DNA of 64,000 nucleotides. Source: Armatimonadota bacterium. Its GTDB lineage: Bacteria > Armatimonadota > HRBIN16. Positions 18,908 through 29,911 of the stretch are shown here, one piece after another. The notes under the pieces were generated by a model. It was given only the letters and a program-made list of their open reading frames with translations, did no database searches and had not been told where the DNA came from. The DNA is taken from the NCBI GenBank assembly GCA_026003195.1, contig BPGU01000001.1, positions 1,163,398 through 1,227,397 on the forward strand, read 5' to 3'. Position numbers and translations under genes: made by a program. Within the stretch, counting starts at the first letter, position 1. Each line of letters opens with the position of its first letter.

Positions 18908-20695
18908 ATGAAAACGAAGCGACTGCAAACGGATGTGGTGGTTGTTGGCGGTGGCATGGCAGGAGTGTGCGCAGCGATTGCTGCCGCCCGCTGTGGTGTG
19001 CAGGTGGTACTGATACACGACCGTCCGGTGCTCGGAGGCAACTCCTCCAGCGAAGTGCGCATGCACATTTGCGGCGCAGACTGCAGCGGCGGTCGCCAGG
19101 ATACCGATTCCCGCGAGACCGGCATTCTGGAAGAGTTACGGCTGGAGGACGCGGTGTACAACCCTCAGCGTAGTGCGAGCATGTGGGATCTGCTGCTATA
19201 CGATAAAGTGCGCAGTGAGACCAATATCACTCTGCTCCTCAACACGCACTGCCGAGGCGTCAGAATGTCCGCCCCCGCCCGCATCGCGTCCGTACTGGCC
19301 TCCTGCCCTCTGACTGAAACGGAGTACATCATCTCCGGGAAAATATTTATCGATAGTTCCGGCGATGGACGTCTGGGAGCGGAAGCAGGCGCGCTGTTCC
19401 GAACGGGCAGAGAAAGTAGAGAAGAGTATGGTGAATCGCTTGCCCCTGTCAGACCCGATGAGAAGCGATTGGGCAGCACCGTTCTGTTCATCACGCGCCA
19501 GTATGACCATCCAATACCTTTCGTGCCACCGCAGTGGATTGCACGCTTCCCATCGTGCCAGCATCTTCCACACCGAAGCCATAGCTCCTGGGAGTACGGT
19601 TACTGGTGGGTGGAATACGGCGGTGAGTTGGACACTATCGCCGACGGCGACCGCATTCGCGACCAGCTGCTAGCTTTTGCTCTCGGCGTGTGGGACCATA
19701 TTAAGAACAGTGGACACCACCCGCAAAGCGCAAACTGGGCGCTGGAATGGATTGGCTTCTTGCCCGGAAAGCGTGAAAGCCGACGGTTCGTTGGTGAATA
19801 CGTTCTGAACCAGCGCGATGTGCAGCAAGGAGAAGTCTTCGAGGACGGTGTCGCCTATGGGGGCTGGCCGATAGACCTGCACCCCCCAGAAGGTATCCTG
19901 AGCAAGGAGCCTCCAGCACAACAGATACACGTTCCCCTGTACAACATCCCGCTGAGGAGCCTGTACTCTCGCAACATTTGCAACCTGTTTTTCGCCGGAC
20001 GCAACATCTCCGCCACGCATGTCGCCTTCGGCAGCACTCGAGTGATGGCAACCTGCAGTGTCATGGGACAGGCGGCGGGCACTGCAGCGGCGCTGTGCGT
20101 CCGCGAGAGGGTGTCCCCTTCCGAACTGAAAGGGCATATCGCAGCCCTGCAACAGGCGCTGTTGAAAAGCGATGCTTACATCATTGGGGTGACGAACTCG
20201 GATCCGTATGACCTCGCCCGCTCCGCCGAGGTAGTCGCCTCCAGTGAAACCCCAGAGGGGCGCGCGACAAACATCGTGAACGGCGTACGTCGTGGCGTGG
20301 GAACACTCACCAACCGATGGATTTCTGACCCGACGAAGGGGTTCCCGCAGTGGGTGGAATTGCGGTTCCCTCGCGAAGTGCGCCTGCGTGAGGTACATCT
20401 GGTCCTCGATACCGGATTGCACCGTCCTCTCACATTGACCCATAGCGACTCCTATCATTCGAGAATGATTCGCGGTGCGCAACCCGAGACTGTACGCGAC
20501 TATGACCTGCAGCTGATTCACGGCAGAAATGCACTCACCATCGCTTCGGTGCGGGGAAACTACCGGCGATTCTGTCGGCATCGCTTCCCGGCTCATGCGG
20601 CAACAGCGCTGCGACTGGTGGTCTCCGCCACGAACGGCGCCCCCTCCGCGCGCGTTTTGGAGATCAGAGCTTACGAAACCGAGCAGTCTATCTGA
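18908..20695 (+). CDS. FAD-dependent oxidoreductase (FAD_oxidored family) with C-terminal beta domain
   Basis: A 595-residue protein. The dinucleotide-binding motif DVVVVGGGMAGVCAAIAAAR is at about residues 9-28. It is followed by PVLGGNSSSEVRMHICGAD, a hallmark of the FAD_oxidored group found in planctomycetes and related bacteria. The second FAD contact is IFIDSSGDGRLGAEAGA, and the C-terminal FAD motif is NLFFAGRNISATHVAFGSTRVMATCSVMGQAAGTAAA. The last ~130 residues (NIVNGVRRGVGTLTNRWISD onward) look like an F5/8-type sugar-binding beta sandwich. There is no signal peptide. The substrate is unknown; the neighbours (a Gfo/Idh/MocA dehydrogenase and a glycosidase-like protein) point to sugar acids or polyols. 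Confidence 0.88.
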   Translation: MKTKRLQTDVVVVGGGMAGVCAAIAAARCGVQVVLIHDRPVLGGNSSSEVRMHICGADCSGGRQDTDSRETGILEELRLEDAVYNPQRSASMWDLLLYDKVRSETNITLLLNTHCRGVRMSAPARIASVLASCPLTETEYIISGKIFIDSSGDGRLGAEAGALFRTGRESREEYGESLAPVRPDEKRLGSTVLFITRQYDHPIPFVPPQWIARFPSCQHLPHRSHSSWEYGYWWVEYGGELDTIADGDRIRDQLLAFALGVWDHIKNSGHHPQSANWALEWIGFLPGKRESRRFVGEYVLNQRDVQQGEVFEDGVAYGGWPIDLHPPEGILSKEPPAQQIHVPLYNIPLRSLYSRNICNLFFAGRNISATHVAFGSTRVMATCSVMGQAAGTAAALCVRERVSPSELKGHIAALQQALLKSDAYIIGVTNSDPYDLARSAEVVASSETPEGRATNIVNGVRRGVGTLTNRWISDPTKGFPQWVELRFPREVRLREVHLVLDTGLHRPLTLTHSDSYHSRMIRGAQPETVRDYDLQLIHGRNALTIASVRGNYRRFCRHRFPAHAATALRLVVSATNGAPSARVLEIRAYETEQSI

Positions 20696-20711
20696 AAGGG
20701 GGAGTCATCGC

Positions 20712-21671
20712 ATGGCAACATTGCCCGGCATAACCGCATGGGCGGGCAGAATACCCGAGATGTTCCGATACTGGGAGGTTGTTGCAGAGCCTGACCGGGA
20801 CGAGCCCGAATGGTGGGCAGGCGCGCCATCCGTCGTGCGCGACAGAAAAGGTGTCTTCTGGATGGCAATACGCATGCGCACCGCGGAAGGCGAGCTGGGC
20901 AAACGCGGATACGAGATACGTATCCTGCGCAGTGACGATGGCATACACTTTATAAAAGTTCATAGCCTGAAACGTGAACAGATACCCACTACTGGCTTTG
21001 AACGTCCCGCCCTGCTGATAGACCCGCGCACGGGCAAGTTTAAACTATACGCCTGCGGGCCGCTCACCAGAGACTGGTGCATTTTCAAGTTCGCCGATGT
21101 CGACAGCCCGGAGCACTTTGACCCTGCCACCGCCACGCCTGTCATCGAAGCAATACCTTCACAGCCGCAGGGCGTGCCCTACCCCACCGCCTACAAAGAC
21201 CCGTTCGTCCTGTACGCTGAGGGAGCCTTCCACTGTTACGTCATCGGCGTATTACGCTCGGAACGTATCTTCCACTTCGTGAGCGAAGACGGCGAGCGCT
21301 GGCAACCCGTGGGACACCCTTCCGAGTCGCTGCTGCCCCTTGCGGGGTGGCACTCCTTTTACGTGCGTCCGGCGTGTGTGCTGCCCATCGGCGTGGGGTA
21401 TCTCTTCGTTTACGAAGGCTCCAGCGTGCAGTGGCAAGACCCCGTATACAATATCGCCACCGGTTTGGGGTTCACCTTTGACCTGCACCACGTCATAGAC
21501 CTCACTCCAGACGCCCCATTGCTCGTCAGCCCAACGCCAGGCCGGCTACACGTCTGGCGGTACTCGCACTGGTTGTGGGTGGACGGAGAACTATGGGTGT
21601 ATGCGGAGGTGGAAAAACCGAACGGAGCGCATGAGACCAGGCTGTACAGACTACCGGTTACCCAGCGATAA
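20712..21671 (+). CDS. Glycosidase-like five-bladed propeller protein (GH43/GH32-like)
   Basis: About 319 residues. I start at ATG 20712, which follows GGGGGAG; the open frame continues upstream through the previous gene. Repeated beta-propeller blade motifs can be seen: WWAGAPSVVRDRKGVFWMAIRMR, YEIRILRSDDGIHF, RPALLIDPRTGKFKLYACG, AYKDPFVLYAEGAFHCYVIG and WHSFYVRPACVLPIGVGYLFVYEGS. The YKDP aspartate matches the second acidic site of such propeller enzymes. No signal peptide is present. It is probably intracellular cleavage of an oligosaccharide, in the same operon as the two oxidoreductases; specificity unknown. Confidence 0.75.
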   Translation: MATLPGITAWAGRIPEMFRYWEVVAEPDRDEPEWWAGAPSVVRDRKGVFWMAIRMRTAEGELGKRGYEIRILRSDDGIHFIKVHSLKREQIPTTGFERPALLIDPRTGKFKLYACGPLTRDWCIFKFADVDSPEHFDPATATPVIEAIPSQPQGVPYPTAYKDPFVLYAEGAFHCYVIGVLRSERIFHFVSEDGERWQPVGHPSESLLPLAGWHSFYVRPACVLPIGVGYLFVYEGSSVQWQDPVYNIATGLGFTFDLHHVIDLTPDAPLLVSPTPGRLHVWRYSHWLWVDGELWVYAEVEKPNGAHETRLYRLPVTQR

Positions 21672-21700
21672 CCCTTGCATCCTCACCAAAGTTAGGGTAT

Positions 21701-21706
21701 TATAAT
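21701..21706 (+). promoter_or_regulatory. -10 box of the groESL promoter
   Basis: A perfect TATAAT is placed 7 bases before the CIRCE operator and about 62 bases before groES. A TTGCAT at 21675-21680 could serve as -35, but the 20-base spacing is longer than usual. Confidence 0.7.
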
Positions 21707-21713
21707 TCGTGGA

Positions 21714-21740
21714 TTAGCACTCGGCACCGTCGAGTGCTAA
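21714..21740 (+). promoter_or_regulatory. CIRCE operator (HrcA binding site)
   Basis: The sequence is TTAGCACTC, nine bases, then GAGTGCTAA: a perfect match to the CIRCE consensus with the standard spacer. It overlaps the expected transcription start of groES-groEL. In other bacteria HrcA bound here represses the chaperonin operon until heat stress. hrcA itself is not in the window. Confidence 0.97.
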
Positions 21741-21767
21741 AATCTTGCTCAAGGAGGTGACTCTGCG

Positions 21768-22079
21768 ATGCCTGAGACCGCAGTCAAGGTACAGCTCAAA
21801 CCGCTTGCAGACCGCATCGTGGTCAAGCCGATGGAAGCCGAAGAGGTAACCAGTGGGGGCATCGTGTTGCCTGATACCGCGAAGGAGAAACCACAGAAGG
21901 GTGAGGTTGTCGCCGTCGGTCCCGGCAAGATGCTGGACAACGGTAAGGTCGTGGAGATGGAAGTCAAAGTGGGTGACGTTATCTTCTACTCCAAGTACGG
22001 TGGCACCGAAATCAAAATCAACGGCGAGGAGTACGTCATCTTGCGCCAGGACGACGTGCTCGCAGTTCTGGAGAAATAA
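21768..22079 (+). CDS. groES: Co-chaperonin GroES
   Basis: A 103-residue cap protein of the GroEL folding chamber. It has the typical [46 protein letters not shown], the mobile loop being [12 protein letters not shown], and ends [24 protein letters not shown] is 9 bases before ATG 21768. It is 17 bases upstream of groEL and shares the CIRCE-controlled promoter. Confidence 0.98.
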   Translation: MPETAVKVQLKPLADRIVVKPMEAEEVTSGGIVLPDTAKEKPQKGEVVAVGPGKMLDNGKVVEMEVKVGDVIFYSKYGGTEIKINGEEYVILRQDDVLAVLEK

Positions 22080-22093
22080 GAGAGGAGGAGTGA

Positions 22094-23704
<1,611 letters not shown>

Positions 23705-23731
23705 AAGCGTTGCCAGACGTGGCGGACTTCA

Positions 23732-23760
23732 GGGGACGGACACGCTGTCCGTCCCCTTTT
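23732..23760 (+). terminator. Rho-independent terminator of groESL
   Basis: A perfect 11-bp stem (GGGGACGGACA, 23732-23742, pairing with 23746-23756) with a 3-base loop is followed by TTTT. It lies 27 bases after groEL and just before the 3' end of the convergent gene. Confidence 0.9.
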
Positions 23761-23764
23761 GACA

Positions 23765-25657
23765 TCACTGGGGGGAGTAGATGAACAGCATCCAGCGTGG
23801 CTGCTCTAACCTGCTGATGACGCCAGCCCGTACTTCCGGCATGGGATAAAAGCCGCCGAGCACAGGGTCGTAAGGAGCACGCCGGCGCCTCTTCCACGCC
23901 TCCGCCAGCTGCTGCATCTGCTTCTGTTCTGCCACAAAGTACGACTGGAAGACAAACTGAGCCGCCTGATTATAGTGTGCTACCCAACCCTGTAACCTCT
24001 CTCCGTCGGGCGCTGCCCCAACCGCAGGCGTGATTATCGCAAAAAGGGGCTGCACCTTCTGCAGCACATCGCGCGCTGCCGACATGTTCGGTAAGGGCTG
24101 GTTCACAGTGAACTTGTTCTGTCCCTGTCCCAGCTCGACAGGAACCTGCACCAGAGGTGTTTCGGGCAGCCACATCCAGATGTGGTGCGTATACCATGCA
24201 GCGCGCCACGGCATATCGCTGATTCCGACAACGGGCGTTGGCAGTCCCCCGCTGGGGTTGCGCTGCTTAGCCTCCGAGATGATCCTGTCCAGCCGTTGCG
24301 AAATCACCGCAAACGCCATCAGTTCTTCACGCTCCGGTTTGGGCTCCCGAAACACAAAAGAAAGCATCAAAGGAACAGATACGATGAGCACGACGCCGGT
24401 CAGCGCCCACCGCCACACGCGGGGAGCGTCTTCCCCAAACAGGGACTGTATCAAATCCTCCAGCGTACCTAGCGCCAGTATGCTGAAGGGTATCACAAAG
24501 CAATAGAGCGCAAGCGTATTTGCTCCCGGCACCCCGAACGAACACGTGATAAGTACCAGTATCGCCGTCCACCATATCATATTGCGCCATAATGCTAATG
24601 CACGCTGGCGCATCGGGATAAACAGCCCCGTGAAAGCCAGCGCCATGATAACAGGATGAGGAAACGTTAACAGCCAGCCAATGCCGTTGCGCAGGTTGCT
24701 TGACCATTTGCCTACCACTTGCTGTGCGTTTTCCATAAACAGCGCGGTCACGCTAGGAGGACGCTTGCCTTCCTCATAGCGGCGATAGAGCGAATAGCCC
24801 GGGTACGGCTTGGTTGCCATGCCGACCTCGTACACGCGCAGGTTGAAAAACGGATTGCCGAACAGGCGCACATTGCGTATCCAGTACGGCAAGCTGAGGA
24901 GCGCGAAGCCCAGCAGGAACATCGCGACATTTTTGCCCCGGCGTTCCGGGTTGGTCACCATCAGATAAATGGTGGCAGGTATCACCAGCAACCACAGCGA
25001 GAGTTGCGTCAGGTAACTCGCACTAGCCAGAACACCTGCCCAGAAACTGCGACGTGGATGCCGTTCTACCCAGACCTCCATCTCCTGTCCCGTATCCGCA
25101 TCTATTTCCACCCTGCTGGGACGGTAAAGGAGATAGCATGTCGCCAGCAGCAAGAACCCCGCCATCGCTGCCGGCATCCCGGATATGCCCAGGTTCGCCA
25201 GCGCGCCTTCTGTCAAAAGCAACAAAGCCGCCGCCCAGTAGCCGACACGCCTGCTGAACAACCGGCTACCCACAAAGTAGACAAGCACAAGGCTGAGAAC
25301 AAACCATATCACAGAACCCAGCGCGAGGGTACTGTCCTGCGTGCCCCTGTACAGCAGAAGTGCCAGGTACATCGGGTACGCAGGACCGTGCTCGAGGTCG
25401 TACGCCTCGCGTACATCCTTCCAGAAGTGCAACCCCAAAGGAACGATATTGCTCGTGACAAAACCGCGTCCCTTCGACAGATTGTAGGCTATTTGTCCAT
25501 AGTCCATCGCCTCGTCCGTTGGACTAACAAAACGAGTGCGATAGAAGAAGCCGATAACCAGTGCGACAATGACCAGCGATAGTATCCAGACCACCGCCGT
25601 TCGCACGATGTTCGTTACTTTTACTTCTGCACTGCTTCTGGGCGCATCAGCAACCAT
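23765..25657 (-). CDS. GT39/ArnT-like polytopic membrane glycosyltransferase
   Basis: About 630 residues with roughly ten transmembrane helices. The first periplasmic loop carries SPTDEAMDYGQIAYNLSKGRGF, where acidic residues match the catalytic D/E region of dolichyl-phosphate-mannose/ArnT-type transferases that take sugar from a polyprenyl phosphate carrier. WIRNVRLFGNPFFNLRVYEVG fits the family. A C-terminal soluble domain of ~200 residues follows (ISDMPWRAAWYTHHIWMW). The start ATG 25657 has GGAGG about 10 bases upstream; a GTG 18 bases earlier is possible. Together with the two GT2 enzymes in this window, it could glycosylate proteins or envelope glycans. The acceptor is unknown. Confidence 0.8.
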   Translation of the reverse strand: MVADAPRSSAEVKVTNIVRTAVVWILSLVIVALVIGFFYRTRFVSPTDEAMDYGQIAYNLSKGRGFVTSNIVPLGLHFWKDVREAYDLEHGPAYPMYLALLLYRGTQDSTLALGSVIWFVLSLVLVYFVGSRLFSRRVGYWAAALLLLTEGALANLGISGMPAAMAGFLLLATCYLLYRPSRVEIDADTGQEMEVWVERHPRRSFWAGVLASASYLTQLSLWLLVIPATIYLMVTNPERRGKNVAMFLLGFALLSLPYWIRNVRLFGNPFFNLRVYEVGMATKPYPGYSLYRRYEEGKRPPSVTALFMENAQQVVGKWSSNLRNGIGWLLTFPHPVIMALAFTGLFIPMRQRALALWRNMIWWTAILVLITCSFGVPGANTLALYCFVIPFSILALGTLEDLIQSLFGEDAPRVWRWALTGVVLIVSVPLMLSFVFREPKPEREELMAFAVISQRLDRIISEAKQRNPSGGLPTPVVGISDMPWRAAWYTHHIWMWLPETPLVQVPVELGQGQNKFTVNQPLPNMSAARDVLQKVQPLFAIITPAVGAAPDGERLQGWVAHYNQAAQFVFQSYFVAEQKQMQQLAEAWKRRRRAPYDPVLGGFYPMPEVRAGVISRLEQPRWMLFIYSPQ

Positions 25658-25767
25658 TGGCAGAGGTTCCTCCACGTTGCACTTGTCTCTCCAGTGTTCA
25701 ATCTAATTCTGGTTCGCTCAGGGATTGTCCTCTAGAGAATACCATACAGTGTCGTGTTGTTTAGTGC

Positions 25768-25796
25768 TTGCAAACATCACACGAATGCCCTAAAAT
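25768..25796 (+). promoter_or_regulatory. Sigma-70-type promoter of the DUF6785-like gene
   Basis: TTGCAA (25768-25773) and TAAAAT (25791-25796) are separated by 17 bases and lie about 45 bases before the start codon. Confidence 0.7.
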
Positions 25797-25840
25797 GAAA
25801 ACGCTGCACTCTCGCACCACCTAGTGGAGGAATAGGCTAC

Positions 25841-27871
25841 ATGGTATTCAACGGTATTGGGGCACGGCTCACCGCACAAGCCCCTGCCATGCCTATAACG
25901 CACCTCAAGGAACAGGAACAGGTTGAAGAGGCAGCCCGGGAGCGAGGGGTCACTCTGCGCTCGGTGCTGATCGGCACCCTGCTGATTCCCGTGAACACCT
26001 ACTGGATTATTCAGGTAGAGGGCATCTGGCATCGCAACCATGCCACAGCGATGTCGCTCTTCTGGAACACCGTGTTCTGTCTGATGATACTGATCCTCGT
26101 TAACGTACTCTTGCTGAAGCGATACCTCCCGCGCTATGCGTTCACACAGGGCGAGCTGATTGTCATCTACGTGATGATTACCATCGCCTCTGCGCTGGCT
26201 GGGCACGACACCCTGCAGCTGGGTATCCCCGCGCTGTCCATGCCCTTCTGGGGTGCAAACGACACCAATGGCTGGAACCAGCTCTTCAATCACTACTTTC
26301 CCAAGTGGCTCACCGTGCAGGACAGAGAGTTTCTACGTCCATACTACGAGGGGCACAGTTCGTTATACATTCAGGGGCGCATTCTGGTATGGTTCAAGCC
26401 CGTGCTGATATGGAGCGTGTTCATCGGCGTGATGGGGCTGGTGATGGTGTGCCTCAACGTTATCCTGCGCAAGCAGTGGATGGAAAACGAGAAGCTCACC
26501 TACCCCATCGTGCAACTGCCAATGGCGATGGTCGCGAACGGCGGCAACACCGGATTCTTCCTGCAAAAACCGCTCCTGCTCGGCGCGTTGCTGGGTGGAG
26601 GTCTGGACGTAATCAACGGTCTGCACGTGTTGTTCCCCGCTATCCCCCAGATCGTGGTGCGGCACGATGACCCCTCACGCAATTTGCAACAGTACTTCAC
26701 CACACCGCCATGGAACGGCGTAGGCTGGTTCCCCTTGCCATTGTATCCCTTCATCATTGCGCTGGGCTACTTCTTGCCTGTAGACCTCTCGTTCTCGATA
26801 TGGTTCTTTTTCCTGCTGAAAATGGCTCTGCGCGTGGTAGCAACCGCCTTCGGAGTAGAACAGGGACGCCCCTACACCTTCCCCTTCTTGAACGAACAAT
26901 CATACGGCGCATGGTTTGCTATCTTCACCTTCGCGATATGGGGAGCACGGCATCACCTGCGTGAGGTGTGGCGAAAAGCCATCCATCCCCGTTACGCAGG
27001 CATTGACGACTCGCGCGAGGCGCTCAGCTATCGAGGTGCCATTGTGGGGCTGCTGCTAGGCATGGTATTTCTCATCGCCTTCTGCGTAGCTGCAGGGATG
27101 AAACTATGGGTAGTGGTGCTGTTTTTCCTCATATTCTTCATCATATCCATCGGCATCACGCGCGTGCGAGCGGAACTGGGTCCGCCTGCACATGAAGTGG
27201 TCGGCATGAACTCTCAGACCTTCCTCCTCATGATGTTTGGCTCTACTGCTATCGGCGCGCCCAGCCTGACCATGATGACCATGTTCTGGTGGTTCAGTGG
27301 ACGCGGTTACCGTACTCATCCCATGCCCTGTCAGCTGGAAGCCATGAAGATGGCTCAACAGGGAGGCATCAACATGAAGGGCATGGGCTGGGTGATGATG
27401 TTTGCCATGTTCTTTGGCGGCTTAGCTTCTTACTGGGCAGCGTTGCATCTGAAATACGCCAACACCACCGGCGTGGACTATATGGACATGCACAACTGGG
27501 GGAATTACTACTGGCTCGAGAGCATCCTGCGCTCGCCACGCGAGCCCAGCGTGACAGCGATGCTGGCAGTGGTGTTCGGTTTTGCCGCAGCCTCCTTGAT
27601 GCACCTGGCGAGGATACGTTTCCTGTGGTGGCCCTTCCACCCTGCCGGGTACGCCCTGTCGCTCAACTTCGGTGTGGAGTACTTCTGGTCGTGCCTGCTC
27701 ATCGCCAGCATCATCAAGTGGCTGGTGCTGCGCTATGGTGGATACAAGCTCAACCGCCAGATGATGCCCTTCATGTTTGGAGTCATCCTGGGCGAATACT
27801 GCGTGGGCGCGTTCTGGAGCGCGATGAGCGTGATACTGGATACCCGAATGTACGATTTCTGTCCGGGGTAA
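25841..27871 (+). CDS. DUF6785/DUF6784-type polytopic membrane protein (first copy)
   Basis: A 676-residue protein with about a dozen or more hydrophobic segments. It carries blocks I associate with a large uncharacterised OPT-transporter-like family in armatimonads, planctomycetes and verrucomicrobia: YAFTQGELIVIYVMITIASALAGHD, RKQWMENEKLTYPIVQLPMAM, PPWNGVGWFPLPLYPF, VRAELGPPAHEVVGMNSQTF and WWFSGRGYRTHPMPCQLEAMKMA. GTGGAGGA precedes the ATG and a good promoter lies 45 bases upstream. It is alone in its transcription unit. A second copy is at 59536-61551. Function unknown; transport of a small organic solute is a guess. Confidence 0.8.
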   Translation: MVFNGIGARLTAQAPAMPITHLKEQEQVEEAARERGVTLRSVLIGTLLIPVNTYWIIQVEGIWHRNHATAMSLFWNTVFCLMILILVNVLLLKRYLPRYAFTQGELIVIYVMITIASALAGHDTLQLGIPALSMPFWGANDTNGWNQLFNHYFPKWLTVQDREFLRPYYEGHSSLYIQGRILVWFKPVLIWSVFIGVMGLVMVCLNVILRKQWMENEKLTYPIVQLPMAMVANGGNTGFFLQKPLLLGALLGGGLDVINGLHVLFPAIPQIVVRHDDPSRNLQQYFTTPPWNGVGWFPLPLYPFIIALGYFLPVDLSFSIWFFFLLKMALRVVATAFGVEQGRPYTFPFLNEQSYGAWFAIFTFAIWGARHHLREVWRKAIHPRYAGIDDSREALSYRGAIVGLLLGMVFLIAFCVAAGMKLWVVVLFFLIFFIISIGITRVRAELGPPAHEVVGMNSQTFLLMMFGSTAIGAPSLTMMTMFWWFSGRGYRTHPMPCQLEAMKMAQQGGINMKGMGWVMMFAMFFGGLASYWAALHLKYANTTGVDYMDMHNWGNYYWLESILRSPREPSVTAMLAVVFGFAAASLMHLARIRFLWWPFHPAGYALSLNFGVEYFWSCLLIASIIKWLVLRYGGYKLNRQMMPFMFGVILGEYCVGAFWSAMSVILDTRMYDFCPG

Positions 27872-27909
27872 ATTCTCTCGATTTTTGCATCAGGGAATGC
27901 AGGAAAGGC

Positions 27910-27938
27910 TTGACACTGGCGCGAAGTTATGGTAGCGT
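27910..27938 (+). promoter_or_regulatory. Possible promoter of the LysM/copper-amine-oxidase-like gene
   Basis: A consensus TTGACA (27910-27915) is followed after 17 bases by a weak TAGCGT (27933-27938). It is the only promoter-like pair in the 134-base gap before the next gene. Confidence 0.4.
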
Positions 27939-28005
27939 AAAGTGCCTGTTACGCTGAGGCGCGATGCCTACCGGAATCCCTGAGTGAGAAAAAGGAGGCA
28001 GGTGC

Positions 28006-29583
28006 ATGAAAAGAACTGTGTGCGTTCTTGCTGTTGCAGCGGCGCTGTTGACCTCCACAGCGTGGCTGCCAGCAAACGTGCAAGCGATTCCCGATAACGC
28101 ACCCCGCCTGCAGGTGATTAATGCACGAGACTTCGCACAACCGCTGCAGGTGAGCACGGAGCTGTCGGTGCGGTACCAGGGCAAGGCGATTGTGAAGCTG
28201 GAGCTGTGGGTGGATAACGTGCTTTTCGCCGAAAAGTCTCTGGATACCCCTTCGGAGCGAGGCGTTGCCTCGTTCATCCTGGACCCCGCCTATCTGAGCG
28301 CGGGCAAACATACCATTACCCTGAAAGCCATTGAAGCGGATGGCACGGTCGGCACCTCGCGCACCAGCGTAACCGTAGAGGCACCTACTCTCACCAACCT
28401 GCCTCTCGCTATTGTTTCACCGGCTAACGGCACCGCCGTGTCGGGGAAAGTGGAGATTGGGCTGCGGGTGAGCGAGCAGCTGGGCAGGGCGTACATCAGC
28501 CTGTTTATCGACCGCCAGTTCAAGACCCTGCGCAACTTCCCGCCCTATACCTATACCTGGGATACCACCACTGTGGAAAACGGGTGGCATCTCATCGAAG
28601 CTCTGGGCGTGGACGAAGCGCGGAACACCTACAAGGCAGTACCGGTGCGAGTGCTGGTCAATAACCCGGGCGGTCAAACAGTGCGAGAAACGCGCCCCGC
28701 GGAAGCTTCCGCAAGCTCCCCCGATATCCTGCTCACCCCGCTGGGCAGCACATTGACGCTGCAACCTGCGGAGGCGATGCCCTACTCCACCCTGCGCGAC
28801 GTGATGCCGCCTGCAACCACAAGTGCAGGTGCAAAGCGCACACTGGGCGATACCGAGATCGCACCTTCTGGCTCTCCCCAGCAAATGGCGAAGGCGATAG
28901 CACCGCCCTCTATGTTGGGGGGACAGCGGGAAGCAGTGCCTTTCTCGGAACCGCGCACGTCTGTGCAATCGCCCGCCATGGTAGCCGGCACCCTCAGCCA
29001 GCCTGAGGTATTGCCCTCCGCCACCGCACCGGCAGGACAGAAGCTGGTGGTTCCTTCCATGGTCGCGATGGCTCCACCTGCCCCGCAGACCGTCTACGAG
29101 GTGCGCAAGGGCGATACCCTGACCGGCATTGCCAAACGACACGGAGTCTCACCAGAAGCCGTGGCCACCGTGAACGGTATCAGCAACCCGAACCGTGTAC
29201 GCGCGGGCGACAAGCTGATTATCCCCGGTTCCACGTTCCAGGTGGTGTTCGACAACACGCGCATCGCGTTTGACGTGCCGCCACGTGTGCAGGACGGGGT
29301 ACCACTGGCGCCCTTCCGCCAAATCTTCGAGCATACGGGAGGGTGGCTGTTCTGGTATCCCCAGTCGCGAACGGTACGGGCGGTGAACGCGGAGCGTGAG
29401 ATCGAACTGAGAATCGGCCATCCTTCGGCACAGGTCAATAACCAGACCCTGCCGATGGAGGTTGCACCGTTCATCGACCGCGGGCGCACTATTGTGCCGC
29501 TGTCGTTCGTGCGCGACGCGCTGGATGTCAAAATCCATTACGACCCGAAAACGGGTAACCTGCTCATCGAAAGCGAGAGGTAA
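28006..29583 (+). CDS. Secreted protein with Ig-like, LysM and copper-amine-oxidase-N-like domains
   Basis: A 525-residue exported protein. The signal peptide is VCVLAVAAALLTSTAWLPANVQA. Two beta-sandwich segments follow (about residues 35-125 and 130-225; SPANGTAVSGKVEIGLRVSE is typical of Ig-like bacterial domains). A long Pro/Ala/Ser-rich linker comes next, then a LysM domain near residue 365 (YEVRKGDTLTGIAKRHGVSPEAVATVNGI). The C-terminal ~110 residues end with PFIDRGRTIVPLSFVRDALDVKIHYD, matching the copper amine oxidase N-terminal-like domain common in surface proteins. LysM binds peptidoglycan, so this is likely a cell-wall-attached protein. GGAGG precedes ATG 28006. Confidence 0.88.
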   Translation: MKRTVCVLAVAAALLTSTAWLPANVQAIPDNAPRLQVINARDFAQPLQVSTELSVRYQGKAIVKLELWVDNVLFAEKSLDTPSERGVASFILDPAYLSAGKHTITLKAIEADGTVGTSRTSVTVEAPTLTNLPLAIVSPANGTAVSGKVEIGLRVSEQLGRAYISLFIDRQFKTLRNFPPYTYTWDTTTVENGWHLIEALGVDEARNTYKAVPVRVLVNNPGGQTVRETRPAEASASSPDILLTPLGSTLTLQPAEAMPYSTLRDVMPPATTSAGAKRTLGDTEIAPSGSPQQMAKAIAPPSMLGGQREAVPFSEPRTSVQSPAMVAGTLSQPEVLPSATAPAGQKLVVPSMVAMAPPAPQTVYEVRKGDTLTGIAKRHGVSPEAVATVNGISNPNRVRAGDKLIIPGSTFQVVFDNTRIAFDVPPRVQDGVPLAPFRQIFEHTGGWLFWYPQSRTVRAVNAEREIELRIGHPSAQVNNQTLPMEVAPFIDRGRTIVPLSFVRDALDVKIHYDPKTGNLLIESER

Positions 29584-29603
29584 CGCAACCAACCTAAAGC
29601 ATT

Positions 29604-29633
29604 GCCGGAGAGGAGTTCCTCTCCGGCGTTTTT
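29604..29633 (+). terminator. Rho-independent terminator
   Basis: A perfect 10-bp stem (29604-29613 with 29618-29627) and a 4-base loop, followed by GTTTTTCTT, 20 bases after the LysM protein gene. Confidence 0.9.
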
Positions 29634-29656
29634 CTTACCAACCGGTTCTGCCTGTG

Positions 29657-29911
29657 TTACACAATCCCCGCTACCTTCTCTTCTTTCTTGCCCGAGTCGC
29701 TCTCCGATTTGCTCTCCGACGATGGCTTCTCGGACTTCCGGTAGTCGGTAATGTGGAAGCCAGGTCCCTTAAACAGGATGCCTACCGGATATAATAACCG
29801 CCGCACCGTGCCACCACACTGGGGACACTCTGTCAACGGTGGCTCTGTAATCCGCTGAAATTGCTCAAACTCTACTCCACAGCTATCACACCGGTAACCG
29901 TACGTGGGCAT
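29657..29911 (-). CDS. FmdB-family zinc-ribbon protein
   Basis: An 84-residue protein starting PTYGYRCDSCGVEFEQFQRI, with a second pair CPQCGG about 20 residues later: the two CxxC knuckles of the FmdB/putative regulatory zinc ribbon family. KGPGFHITDY is also typical. The tail is Ser/Lys/Glu-rich and disordered. I start at ATG 29911 because MPTYGYRC is the family start and GGAGG lies 11 bases upstream. Members are thought to be regulators but their biochemical role is not established. Confidence 0.9.
   Translation of the reverse strand: MPTYGYRCDSCGVEFEQFQRITEPPLTECPQCGGTVRRLLYPVGILFKGPGFHITDYRKSEKPSSESKSESDSGKKEEKVAGIV

Noticed and set aside
24719-25582. 287-residue open frame antisense to the GT39-like membrane protein
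   Set aside because: Low-complexity, charged antisense translation without a start signal; the minus-strand membrane protein is well supported.
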